Translations under genes and position numbers: made by a program
Part shown: positions 43,334 through 51,216 of the stretch, piece by piece
Layout: every line of letters starts with the position of its first letter
How positions within the stretch are numbered: the first letter of the stretch is position 1
Notes under the pieces: model-generated
The model's input: the letters and a program-made list of their open reading frames with translations, nothing else
Database searches by the model: none
What the model was told of the DNA's origin: nothing
From: Bradyrhizobium diazoefficiens
GTDB taxonomy: Bacteria > Pseudomonadota > Alphaproteobacteria > Rhizobiales > Xanthobacteraceae
Direction: 5' to 3'
Length of the DNA stretch: 64,000 bases
NCBI RefSeq assembly: GCF_018131015.1
Contig: NZ_JAFCJJ010000029.1
Coordinates: 17,778-81,777, forward strand

Positions 43334-44605
43334 ATGTCGGACAAGTCGGGACACATCATCATCGTCGGCGCGGGTGCCGCCGGTCTGATGGCCGCGCGCG
43401 AGCTCGCGCGCACGGGCACACGCGTGACGATCCTCGAAGCGCGGGACCGCTGCGGCGGTCGCATCCATTCATTGCCTGCGTCGCGGTTCGGCTATCCCGC
43501 CGAGGGCGGCGCCGAGTTCGTCCATGGCGAGGCACCGGTCACGCGCGGTCTCCTGCGCGAGGCCGGGCTGTCGCTCCAGGCCATGGCAGGAACGCCGTGG
43601 AGCTTTGACGGCGCCAAGCTCTCGCCCGGGGGGCGGCACAATCCGCATGAGGCCGAACTCCAGGCCGTGTTGCGGGGACTGCACGAGGATCTGACCGTCG
43701 CCGAATTCCTGCGCCGGCACTTTGCCGGCGATGAGTATGCCGAGATGCGGCACGCCATCACGCGAACGGTCGAGGGTTACGATGCCGCAGATCCCGAGCG
43801 CGCCTCGCTCCTGGCGTTGCGCGAGGAATGGATGGACGGCGGCCACCGCAACCAGGGACGCATCGACGGCGGCTATGGCGCGCTGGCGGAATTCCTGGTG
43901 GCGGAGTGCCGCAAGCTTGGCGTGGCGATCCGGCTCGGGGCCGTGGTGGCGGCGATCGAGGAGGACGGCGCGGCAATTGCTGTTCGCTGCGCCAATGGCG
44001 ACGTGCAGCGAGGTGATCGCGTGATCCTCACCGTGCCGCTGCCGCTCTTGCGCGAGATCGCGCTGCCGCCGAGCGCGCGCGAAAAGGCCGCGGCCGCGGA
44101 CGACATCGGCTTCGGCAACGTCATCAAGATACTGCTGAGCTTTTCGCGGCCGTGGTGGGGCGATCGTGCGGAAGGTCTCGCCGACCTTTCCTTCCTGTTT
44201 TCGGATGAGACGATCCCGGTGTGGTGGACGCAGCGCTCGTCCGATCATCCCGCGCTGACCGGCTGGCTGGGCGGTCCGCGGACGGCGGAGCTGGCTCACC
44301 TCGATGCGCAGGGGCTGATCGATGCCGGGCTCAAGTCGCTCGCCGCGGTGTTCGGTATGTCGCGCGAAATTATCACGCGCGAACTGGTCGCGGCCGAGGC
44401 CGCCAACTGGGCGCACGACCGCTTTGCACGCGGCGCCTATTCCTGGGCGACGCCGCAGACGCGCGCGGTGCAGGCGATTCTCGCCCGCGCCGACGGCGCG
44501 GTGTTGTTCTCCGGCGAGGCGCTCTATCGCGGCCACGACATGGGGACGGTCGAGGCGGCGCTGGCGAGCGGCCTCGAAACTGCGCAGATGATCTTGCGCG
44601 AATGA
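43334..44605 (+). CDS. FAD-dependent amine-oxidase-like protein
   Basis: 423 residues. The N-terminal FAD motif HIIIVGAGAAGLMAARELAR is followed by TILEARDRCGGRIHS and EGGAEFVHGEAP, as in flavin amine oxidases. A C-terminal LFSGEALYRGHDMGTVEAAL completes the FAD site. These enzymes oxidise amines to imines; substrate unknown. ATG 43334 gives the usual family start; GTG 43322 overlaps the previous stop and is possible. The unit ends at a clear terminator hairpin. Confidence 0.9.
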   Translation: MSDKSGHIIIVGAGAAGLMAARELARTGTRVTILEARDRCGGRIHSLPASRFGYPAEGGAEFVHGEAPVTRGLLREAGLSLQAMAGTPWSFDGAKLSPGGRHNPHEAELQAVLRGLHEDLTVAEFLRRHFAGDEYAEMRHAITRTVEGYDAADPERASLLALREEWMDGGHRNQGRIDGGYGALAEFLVAECRKLGVAIRLGAVVAAIEEDGAAIAVRCANGDVQRGDRVILTVPLPLLREIALPPSAREKAAAADDIGFGNVIKILLSFSRPWWGDRAEGLADLSFLFSDETIPVWWTQRSSDHPALTGWLGGPRTAELAHLDAQGLIDAGLKSLAAVFGMSREIITRELVAAEAANWAHDRFARGAYSWATPQTRAVQAILARADGAVLFSGEALYRGHDMGTVEAALASGLETAQMILRE

Positions 44606-44608
44606 CAA

Positions 44609-44630
44609 AAGGCCCGCGCACGCGGGCCTT
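44609..44630. terminator. Rho-independent-type terminator between convergent genes
   Basis: AAGGCCCGCG-CA-CGCGGGCCTT, 10-base stem with a 2-base loop, starting 3 bases after the flavoprotein stop. A-rich on the left and T-containing on the right, so it can serve both this gene and the convergent histidine-rich gene. Confidence 0.85.
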
Positions 44631-44648
44631 TCGCTCACTTCTGTCCTG

Positions 44649-44954
44649 TTACCAGCGGCCGGAGCCGAAGCTGAAGGTCACGCCGGGGCCACCGCCGTAA
44701 TAGGCGTAGGGGCCCCCGCCATAATAGCCGCTGTGCCGCGGATAATAGCCGTAGCTCCGGTAATGCGGACGATAATAGCCGTGATGGTGGTGCCGATAAC
44801 CATGATGGCGGTGGCCATGATGGTGATGCCGGTGCTGCGCGCTGATGTCGGTCGGCGCCTTCTGCTTCGCGCTGGCCCTGTCGGCCGCGTTGGCTGCGGT
44901 TCCGCCGGCCAGGGCCGCGGCGCCAACAGCCATCGCGACAATGAGATACTTCAT
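44649..44954 (-). CDS. Secreted His/Gly/Tyr-rich small protein
   Basis: 101 residues. Signal peptide MKYLIVAMAVGAAALAGGTA ends near ANA. The mature part is short and low-complexity: QHRHHHHGHRHHGYRHHHHG, then tyrosine- and proline-containing YYRPHYRSYGYYPRH and a glycine-rich end. Histidine tracts suggest metal binding, perhaps nickel, zinc or copper, in the periplasm; this is inference from composition. Such proteins are common in Bradyrhizobium and relatives, from memory. Start confirmed by signal peptide. Confidence 0.78.
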   Translation of the reverse strand: MKYLIVAMAVGAAALAGGTAANAADRASAKQKAPTDISAQHRHHHHGHRHHGYRHHHHGYYRPHYRSYGYYPRHSGYYGGGPYAYYGGGPGVTFSFGSGRW

Positions 44955-45054
44955 GTCATCACTCCAGTTGGGATGTGATGGGACAACGGACGCTCGTCCC
45001 GGCCGTTCCGGCGGCTGCGGGCGTCGAAACGACGCAGTTGACGAGATGGTTTGT

Positions 45055-45444
45055 TCAGCGCGCAGACATCCGCGCCAGCGCCCAGCGCAATACGAGGCCG
45101 AGCAGCACCGCCGGCACCACGATCACCGCGCCGCTGATCGCGCCGAGCACGAGCTCGAACGGCCAGAGATTGTGCGAGGTCGGGTCGCGCGCGGTGTCCT
45201 TGGCGACGGAGACGCAGACGATCACGGGCACGCAGAGCAGCATCGTGATCGCGGTCGGTTCCGCAGGTGCCACCTCGGCCACGACCAGGACCAGGGTCAG
45301 GAAGCCCAGCAGCAGGGCGCCCGGCAGCACGGCGAAATGTCCGCGGTTGAGCTCGTCATAGGGAACGCGCCAATAGGGAATGCCCGCCGCGAGCACGACG
45401 ACGGCGAACGCCAGCAGCACCCAGATGAAGCCTGATACCTTCAT
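45055..45444 (-). CDS. Membrane protein of unknown function
   Basis: 129 residues with four hydrophobic segments: FIWVLLAFAVVVLAAGIPYW, FAVLPGALLLGFLTLVLVVA, AITMLLCVPVIVCVSVA and VLGAISGAVIVVPAVLLGLV. The start is ATG 45444, which gives a short N-terminal end before the first helix; the frame is open further upstream only because it overlaps the hydrolase gene in another frame. No family recognised. Downstream of the isochorismatase-like gene by 47 bases on the same strand. Confidence 0.75.
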   Translation of the reverse strand: MKVSGFIWVLLAFAVVVLAAGIPYWRVPYDELNRGHFAVLPGALLLGFLTLVLVVAEVAPAEPTAITMLLCVPVIVCVSVAKDTARDPTSHNLWPFELVLGAISGAVIVVPAVLLGLVLRWALARMSAR

Positions 45445-45491
45445 GCTGCGATGGTACCGCAACCGCCTTAACAGCTTCTTCAGCAGGGCAC

Positions 45492-46049
45492 TTAAAGCGC
45501 GGCGACGGCCTCTCGCGCCGTAACGATGCGGGCGAACTCGCCGTTGAGGTTCGACAGCGTCATCGCATGGATCGCCTCGGCCGTATGCGCCTCGCCGTCG
45601 GGGCCGACGCGATCGAACGTCCAGGTCGCATCGCGCACCAGGCGCGCGTCGAAGCCGAGATTGCCGGCCATCCGCGTCGTCGTCTCCACGCAATGATTGG
45701 TGGTGGCGCCGCAGATGACGAGCGTGGCGATGCCGGCCTCGCGCAGACGGCTTTCGAGGTCGGTGCCGATGAAGGCGCTGTTGACGCGCTTGACGATCAC
45801 GGGCTCGCCGGCCTGTTCGCGCGCCTCGTCCCTGACGGCGTAGCCGGAGCTTTGGGGGAGAAACGACGAGCCGGGCTTGGTGCCCTCGTGGCGGACGTGG
45901 AAGACCGGCGCGCCGCGTGCCCTGAACGCCTTCAACAGTTCGGCAATGTGCGTCACCGCATCCGGATTGTTGCGCCGCTTGCCCGCCGCCTCCCATTCGT
46001 CGAAGGCGCGCTGGACGTCGATCACGATGAGGGCGGGGAGGGTGGTCAT
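45492..46049 (-). CDS. Isochorismatase-like cysteine hydrolase
   Basis: 185 residues. The catalytic triad of the family is visible: Asp11 in ALIVIDVQRAF, Lys87 in VIVKRVNSAF and Cys120 in ICGATTNHCVETTTR. Members include isochorismatases and nicotinamidases; the presence of Cys suggests hydrolysis of an amide such as in nicotinamidase-like enzymes, but the substrate is undetermined. Cytoplasmic. ATG 46049 gives a normal start, with GGGCGGGGAGGG before it in the other strand's reading. Confidence 0.92.
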   Translation of the reverse strand: MTTLPALIVIDVQRAFDEWEAAGKRRNNPDAVTHIAELLKAFRARGAPVFHVRHEGTKPGSSFLPQSSGYAVRDEAREQAGEPVIVKRVNSAFIGTDLESRLREAGIATLVICGATTNHCVETTTRMAGNLGFDARLVRDATWTFDRVGPDGEAHTAEAIHAMTLSNLNGEFARIVTAREAVAAL

Positions 46050-46137
46050 GGTGGACGGCTTTCAGGCTTGCTTGCCGCGTCAACTATGCGAGCCAACGGA
46101 AGCACGCAATGTCGATTTTCCCTCGTTTCGGGACGGC

Positions 46138-46278
46138 TCTCGTGCCCCGGACGCAGCGCAGCGTCCCTTTGACGGTGCGCTGCAGAGCCGGGGCCCATGT
46201 CTCCGGCGTGCTCTTTGCGGCATGGGTCCCGGCTCTGCGCTGCAACGCTAAAGCGCTGCAGCGCGTCCGGGACACGAG
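46138..46278. repeat. Long palindromic intergenic repeat
   Basis: CTCGTGCCCCGGACGCAGCGCAGCG on the left pairs imperfectly with CGCTGCAGCGCGTCCGGGACACGAG on the right. A second nested pair is GCAGAGCCGGGGCCCATG with CATGGGTCCCGGCTCTGC. It lies between the isochorismatase-like and DUF3088-like genes, with no plausible gene in it. Confidence 0.8.
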
Positions 46279-46288
46279 AGCGTCCACC

Positions 46289-46636
46289 TCACGGATGCGG
46301 ATCGGGAAAGCCGTGTCGCTCCGACAGTGCGGCGAGGATCGCATCCTTGTCGGCGATGAAGGCGCGGCCGTAGTGGCTGCCGGTCTGGTGCGGCGAGGTC
46401 GCGCCATCCGCGAGCACGAGCAGCGGCAGCGACTGGTTCTCCTCGCTGACCCAATCGATCACTTCCCGCCGTGGCCGCGGCCATGCGATGCGCTCGACGT
46501 CGAGCTTTGCGGCGAGCAGGGGAAACGAGGCGAGCACGCCTTCGATCAATGCGCAGTGCCAGCAGTAGAAGCGCTGGCCCGGATAGGCCGGATCCTCGAA
46601 ACCGGGGCGCAGCAGAAACAGGCGGTCACGCGTCAT
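46289..46636 (-). CDS. DUF3088-like thioredoxin-fold protein
   Basis: 115 residues. DRLFLLRPGFEDPAYPGQRF then YCWHCALIEGVLASFPLLAA contains a CxxC pair near residue 25 at the start of a helix, as in thioredoxin-like or DUF3088 proteins. The end LPLLVLADGATSPHQTGS and GRAFIADKDAILAALSERHG is as expected. ATG 46636 is used; the longer frame lacks a good site. Role unknown, perhaps a thiol oxidoreductase. Confidence 0.82.
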   Translation of the reverse strand: MTRDRLFLLRPGFEDPAYPGQRFYCWHCALIEGVLASFPLLAAKLDVERIAWPRPRREVIDWVSEENQSLPLLVLADGATSPHQTGSHYGRAFIADKDAILAALSERHGFPDPHP

Positions 46637-46691
46637 GGGGTTCTCCCGAGCATGACGGCGAACATACACGATGACGACAATGGGGGACGAG

Positions 46692-47282
46692 CTACTTGAA
46701 CGGATCCTGGATCGACGGCGCCGACTGCCTGATCCGGCGCACGCTCACCGGCGTGCCGTCGGAGACGAACAGCAGCTCATAGGTCCGCCCCTGGTTGTCG
46801 GTCGCGGAGCAGGTGACGTCCTTGACCTTCCTCGCGGCGAAATTGCCGGTCTGGCGGCAGGTGCCGGTCGAGGTCTGCTCCGCCGGCACCGGCAGGCCGT
46901 CGACCTTCGGCCGGTCCTTCGAGTTGAGCAGCATGCGGTCGACCGGCAGCTCGTAGGAATTGTCGTCGGCGCGTTTGCCGTTCTCGCCGGAGAACGACAC
47001 GACGTGGTTGGCATCGGTGGGATCGTCGACGGCGACCGCGAAATTGACCCGGCCCTTCTCGCCATGAGCGTAGGCCACCGTCTTGCAGGCGTAGGTGCGC
47101 CCCGCCACTTTCAGCGTCTTGCAATGGCCGGACATCAACGCCAGGAGGTCGATGAAGGAATTCTGCTGCGCGGGCGGATTGTTGGCCCGGATCGGCGCGG
47201 AGGATTCGGCCAGGCAGGGGCTGGCGAGCGCCGTGGACAGGACCATGAGGGCTGCGGCCAGGACCGGTCGGCGGAGGCGCAT
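46692..47282 (-). CDS. Secreted hypothetical protein
   Basis: 196 residues. Signal peptide MRLRRPVLAAALMVLSTALA ends near CLAES. The mature part has five cysteines in the pattern GHCKTLKVAGRTYACKTVAY, TGTCRQTGNF and KDVTCSATDNQGR, suggesting periplasmic disulfides. No domain recognised. ATG 47282 is the start that gives the signal peptide; the frame extends upstream without one. Located between convergently oriented and same-strand genes of unrelated role. Confidence 0.72.
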   Translation of the reverse strand: MRLRRPVLAAALMVLSTALASPCLAESSAPIRANNPPAQQNSFIDLLALMSGHCKTLKVAGRTYACKTVAYAHGEKGRVNFAVAVDDPTDANHVVSFSGENGKRADDNSYELPVDRMLLNSKDRPKVDGLPVPAEQTSTGTCRQTGNFAARKVKDVTCSATDNQGRTYELLFVSDGTPVSVRRIRQSAPSIQDPFK

Positions 47283-47467
47283 CGTCGGGCTCTCGGGGAC
47301 CACGGAAAAGTTCCGTCCAACAACCATCGAACCACGAATTGGTTGCGATCCCGTTTGTGTTGCAAGGCCTGACTGGAATACCACCGCGCCACCCGTCGGC
47401 GATTCGCCCCAATCGCCCCGACCCGGACCATACTAGCCGCCCGGCCAATGTTTTTTTCGTGGCAGAG

Positions 47468-48781
47468 CTAGCCCATCGCCGCCTGCCAGCGCCTGTCGCG
47501 CAAGGACGGCCGGCGGTGCAGGCGGGCGTCGAGAAGCTTGCGGGCGCGCGGCACCTCGCCGCTGCGCATCAGGGCGACGACGAAAGTGTCCTCGATCAGC
47601 TCGCGCTGGGCGTGGCTGCCGCCGATGCGCACGACCTCGGCGACGACAGGGGCCAGCGCCTGCGCGCAGGCCGCATAATCCTCGTCCGCGAATTTCGCCA
47701 GCGCACGGCAGATCGCCGGCACCACGGGGCCGGCCGGCAGCTTGCCGTCGCCGAGCCGCTGCTCGATCACGCCAAGACGCGCGGCGAGCGCCTCGCGATT
47801 CTGCGTCGCGGCCGCGAACAGCGCCATATGAACGTCGGCAAAGGGCAGGCCCGATTTCGGAAACAGTTTTTGCGCGGCGGTGTCGGCCTCGGCCCAGAGC
47901 GTCTTCGGCACGGCATGGCCGTAGGCGGACAGGCGCCACAGCAGCGAGGCGCCGTCGGTGATGGCATTGAGCGGCGGCGCCTGCGTGGCCGCGGGCTGCA
48001 GCACGTCGGCATAGATGTCGAGCGCGCGGGCCGCATCGCCATGCTCGAGCGCGCCGAGCGCCTGGTGCCAGCGGATATGGCCGTGCAGGATGCCGGCGCG
48101 GCCGTAAGACGGAATCCAGTCGTCGACGAGACGGTCGGCCTCGTCGATCGAGCCGTCCTCGAACATCGCATGCAGCACGGCGTGCGCGGCATGGGCATTC
48201 TGCCGCCGCAGGTCAAAGCCGCGCTCGGTGACGCCGCGGCCGCGCGCCACATCGCCGTTCTCCGTCATCGCCCAGCCATACATGGTGAGGAACCACCAGT
48301 CCTCGCCATAATGATGCGCGAGCCGCTCGCACAAATCCTGCCGGGCCTGGTCGTGGTCGGCCATGCCGGAGAAGGCGAACAGGCCGAACGCGCCGAGCGG
48401 CAGCGACAGCACGACGGCGTCGCGCGGCCATGCCTCCAAATGTCTCAGCGTGGATGCGAGCGCCTCGGGCAGCCGGCCCTCGATCGCGAGCGCCAGCGTC
48501 TCGACATGCGATCGCTCGCGCTCCGTGCCGCGCCTCGCCACGAGCTCGCGCGCCACCGCAGCCTTCCGCCGGGCGAGATCGCCCTGCTGATAGAATGAAT
48601 GCAGCCGCGCCCGCGCGATATGCGCGAGGGCGAAATCGGGATCGGCCGCGATCGCGCGTTCCAGCGTCTCCGCCGTGCCGGTCCAGCCCGCGAGCATGAG
48701 GTCGACGCCCTCGCGATAGGCCGATGCCGCGTCAGGCGAGGTGGTGGAGAGCGGAAGTCCGCCGCGGTCCTCGAATGCCAT
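47468..48781 (-). CDS. Tetratricopeptide-repeat protein
   Basis: 437 residues made of helical pairs typical of TPR arrays, for example AETLERAIAADPDFALAHIA and GVTERGFDLRRQNAHAAHAV. Cytoplasmic; no signal peptide. This type, with ARARLHSFYQQGDLARRKA and DWWFLTMYGWAMTENGD, is widespread in rhizobia but has no assigned job; likely a protein-interaction scaffold. It starts 9 bases after the end of the aldo/keto reductase gene, same strand, so is its downstream neighbour in an operon. Confidence 0.88.
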   Translation of the reverse strand: MAFEDRGGLPLSTTSPDAASAYREGVDLMLAGWTGTAETLERAIAADPDFALAHIARARLHSFYQQGDLARRKAAVARELVARRGTERERSHVETLALAIEGRLPEALASTLRHLEAWPRDAVVLSLPLGAFGLFAFSGMADHDQARQDLCERLAHHYGEDWWFLTMYGWAMTENGDVARGRGVTERGFDLRRQNAHAAHAVLHAMFEDGSIDEADRLVDDWIPSYGRAGILHGHIRWHQALGALEHGDAARALDIYADVLQPAATQAPPLNAITDGASLLWRLSAYGHAVPKTLWAEADTAAQKLFPKSGLPFADVHMALFAAATQNREALAARLGVIEQRLGDGKLPAGPVVPAICRALAKFADEDYAACAQALAPVVAEVVRIGGSHAQRELIEDTFVVALMRSGEVPRARKLLDARLHRRPSLRDRRWQAAMG

Positions 48782-48790
48782 CGTTGCCCC

Positions 48791-49813
48791 TCACGCCGTC
48801 CGCGCCCGCCGCCCTTCGATCGGATAGGCAGGATCATTGTAGCCCGGCGTCGAGGGATGGCCCGGCGTCACCAGGCGGTCGATCAGCGCCTCGTCCTCCG
48901 CGGTGACACGGTAGTCGAGCGCGCGGATGTAGTCGTCCCACTGCTCCTCGGTGCGGGGCCCCGCGATCACGGACGACACGAAGGCGGAGTTGAGCACCCA
49001 GGCGACCGCGAGCTGGCCGGCGGTGATGCCTCTTGCCTCGGCGTGGCTCTTGATCTCCTGCGCCAGCTTCAGCGATTCCGGCCGCCACTCGGTCTGCATC
49101 ATGCGGGTGTCGTTGCGGCCGGCGCGCGTCTCCTTGTCGGGGGCGGCGTCGGGCCTGTACTTGCCGGTGAGCACGCCGCGCGCCAGCGGGCTGTAGGGCA
49201 CGATGCCGAGGCCGTAATAGCCGCAGGCCGGAAAGTGCTCGACCTCGGGCATGCGGTTCATGGCGTTGTAATAGGGCTGGCTGGCCACGGGGCGGTCGAT
49301 GCCGAGCCGGTCGCAGATGTTGCAGATCTCGGCGACGCGCCAGGCGCGGTAGTTCGAGACGCCGAAATAGCGGATCTTGCCGGCGCGGATCAAATCGCCC
49401 ATCGCGCGCACCGTCTCCTCCAGCGGCGTCTTGTGGTCTTCCTTGTGCAGATAGTAGACGTCGATGTGGTCGGTGCCGAGCCGCGCCAGGCTTTCGTCGG
49501 CGGCCTGCAGCACCCAGCGCCGCGACAGCCCGCCGCGATTGGGATCATCGCCCATACCGGTATTCATGGGGTTGGCGAGCTTCGTCGCGAGCACCCAGGC
49601 GTTGCGGTTGTTGCCGATGGTGCGTCCCACGACTTCCTCGGAGATACCTTTCGAATAGGCATCCGCCGTGTCGATGAAATTGATACCGGCTTCGTGTGCC
49701 TTCGCGATGATGCGTTTCGAGACGGCCTCATCGGTCGGTCCGCCGAACATCATGGTGCCGAGACAGATCGGCGATACTCTCAGGCCGGAGCGGCCGAGCT
49801 GGCGGTATTGCAT
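48791..49813 (-). CDS. Aldo/keto reductase
   Basis: 340 residues of an NADPH-dependent TIM-barrel enzyme. The catalytic tetrad is present: Asp48 and Tyr53 in FIDTADAYSKG, Lys in LATKLANP and His in YYLHKED. Ends with VIAGPRTEEQWDDYIRALD then VTPGHPSTPGYNDPAY, typical of this subgroup. Substrates are aldehydes or sugars, undetermined. ATG 49813 is the family start; the longer frame to 49849 is not needed. Upstream of the TPR gene by 9 bases. Confidence 0.93.
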   Translation of the reverse strand: MQYRQLGRSGLRVSPICLGTMMFGGPTDEAVSKRIIAKAHEAGINFIDTADAYSKGISEEVVGRTIGNNRNAWVLATKLANPMNTGMGDDPNRGGLSRRWVLQAADESLARLGTDHIDVYYLHKEDHKTPLEETVRAMGDLIRAGKIRYFGVSNYRAWRVAEICNICDRLGIDRPVASQPYYNAMNRMPEVEHFPACGYYGLGIVPYSPLARGVLTGKYRPDAAPDKETRAGRNDTRMMQTEWRPESLKLAQEIKSHAEARGITAGQLAVAWVLNSAFVSSVIAGPRTEEQWDDYIRALDYRVTAEDEALIDRLVTPGHPSTPGYNDPAYPIEGRRARTA

Positions 49814-49891
49814 GGGCGGGGTCCTCAACGCTTCGGTGGAGGGCAGCATAACCGTCCGGTTTCGTCATTGCGAGCCCGGCTCCCTCTCCAA

Positions 49892-50014
49892 CGTCGTCCT
49901 GGCGAAAGCCAGGACCCATAGCCACCGAACGTGATTGGCGAAGGCTCGTGGTGACGTTTTCGTGCGACGACTTCTCCCCGGGGTAATGGGTCCTGGCTTT
50001 CGCCAGGACGACGA
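49892..50014. repeat. Long palindromic repeat, copy 1
   Basis: CGTCGTCCTGGCGAAAGCCA-GGACCCAT at the left pairs with ATGGGTCC-TGGCTTTCGCCAGGACGACG at the right, over a less conserved centre. The same element lies at 58217-58337. No gene inside. Confidence 0.85.
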
Positions 50015-50021
50015 CAGAGAG

Positions 50022-50447
50022 CTACTCCGGCCCCTTCAAAATCTTGAACACGCCGTTGGCCATCACGACGCAGCGGCCGTCCACGCTGATCTCGGTGCTC
50101 ATGAAGATCAGGCTGCGCGTGGTGCGGACCACGCGCGGGCGGGAGATCAGGATGTCGCCGATCTTGCCGGCTTCGACGAAATGCGTGTCGAGCTGCACGG
50201 TTGCCATGTACTGCTTGCCGGTCTCGTAGCGGGCGGTCATGCCGCAGGTGCGGTCGGCGAAGGTCATCATGACGCCACCCTGGACCATGCCGCGGCGGTT
50301 GTGGTGCTTGTCCTCGGTGGCGAGCGCATATTCGAAATGGCCGTCGGTCTTGCGCTCCCAGAGCGGGCCGATCAGGTGGATGAAGCCCGAGGTGTCGACG
50401 ATGGTCCAACCGTCTGATTTGAGTCGTGCGGCGGTCTTGTCGATCAT
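50022..50447 (-). CDS. PaaI-type hotdog-fold thioesterase
   Basis: 141 residues. HHNRRGMVQGGVMMTFADRT is the hotdog-fold helix and catalytic region, with Asp in the usual general-base position. Ends with VVMANGVFKILKG. PaaI thioesterases remove CoA from stalled phenylacetyl-CoA or similar acyl-CoA substrates; the acyl group here is unknown. Divergent from the Nudix gene across 75 bases, so promoters are shared in that gap. Confidence 0.88.
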   Translation of the reverse strand: MIDKTAARLKSDGWTIVDTSGFIHLIGPLWERKTDGHFEYALATEDKHHNRRGMVQGGVMMTFADRTCGMTARYETGKQYMATVQLDTHFVEAGKIGDILISRPRVVRTTRSLIFMSTEISVDGRCVVMANGVFKILKGPE

Positions 50448-50522
50448 CTCGCGGGCCTATCCCTTGGCTTGCGCATATCTCGTCTCGTTTCATCAGGCGC
50501 GGTCCTGGTGTAGTCAAGCATC

Positions 50523-51149
50523 ATGAGATCTTTCGACGATGCCACCAGACGGAATATCGCGGCGGCCTGCGCGGCTTTCGCGCGGCTGTCTGATGCTGCC
50601 GATGCGCCGGCGCTGAAGCGAGCTGCGGTGGTGCTGGCGCTGACCGCGTCCAGTGACGGCGACGACACCGCCTTCCTGCTCACCAAGCGTGCGCCGACCT
50701 TGCGTGCGCATCGCGGCCAGTGGGCGCTGCCGGGCGGACGCTGCGACGCCGGCGAGACGCCGGTCGTGGCGGCGCTGCGCGAGCTCGATGAGGAACTCGC
50801 GCTCAAGCTCACTTCCGACGCCGTGCTCGGCACGCTCGATGATTACCCGACCCGCTCGGGCTATCTGATCACGCCGGTCGTGGTCTGGGCGGCGGACAGC
50901 GCCGCGATCCGGCCGAACCCGGACGAGGTCGCCTCCGTCCATCGCATTGCGCTTGCGACCATCGAGCGCGACGAGGCCTTCGATTTCACCGCGATCCCCG
51001 AGAGCACCCGCCGCGTGATCCGCTTCCATCACCAGATGAGCCTGATCCACGCGCCGACGGCCGCGTTGATCTACCAGTTCCGCGAGGTGCTGGCGGGGCG
51101 GCACACCCGCGTTACCGACCTGGAGCAGCCGGTGTTCGCCTGGCAGTGA
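50523..51149 (+). CDS. Nudix hydrolase, CoA-pyrophosphatase type
   Basis: 208 residues. The Nudix box spans residues 71-93: GGRCDAGETPVVAALRELDE then EL, matching GX5EX7REUXEE. The upstream LTKRAPTLRAHRGQWALPGG is the UPF0035-like lead-in of CoA diphosphatases such as NudL. Likely hydrolyses CoA or a nucleotide diphosphate derivative. Adjacent and divergent to a CoA thioesterase, which fits a loose CoA theme. Confidence 0.88.
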   Translation: MRSFDDATRRNIAAACAAFARLSDAADAPALKRAAVVLALTASSDGDDTAFLLTKRAPTLRAHRGQWALPGGRCDAGETPVVAALRELDEELALKLTSDAVLGTLDDYPTRSGYLITPVVVWAADSAAIRPNPDEVASVHRIALATIERDEAFDFTAIPESTRRVIRFHHQMSLIHAPTAALIYQFREVLAGRHTRVTDLEQPVFAWQ

Positions 51150-51216
51150 CGCGAGAAAAAAAGTGGTAAACGGCACGTTAACGTGACGGTTACCGGATGC
51201 CTGCTAAGAGGACGGC

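Noticed and set aside
44649..44954. Histidine repeats considered as a nickel-chaperone or HypB-type region
   Set aside because: The protein is secreted and short with no GTPase or urease neighbour, so only metal binding can be suggested.
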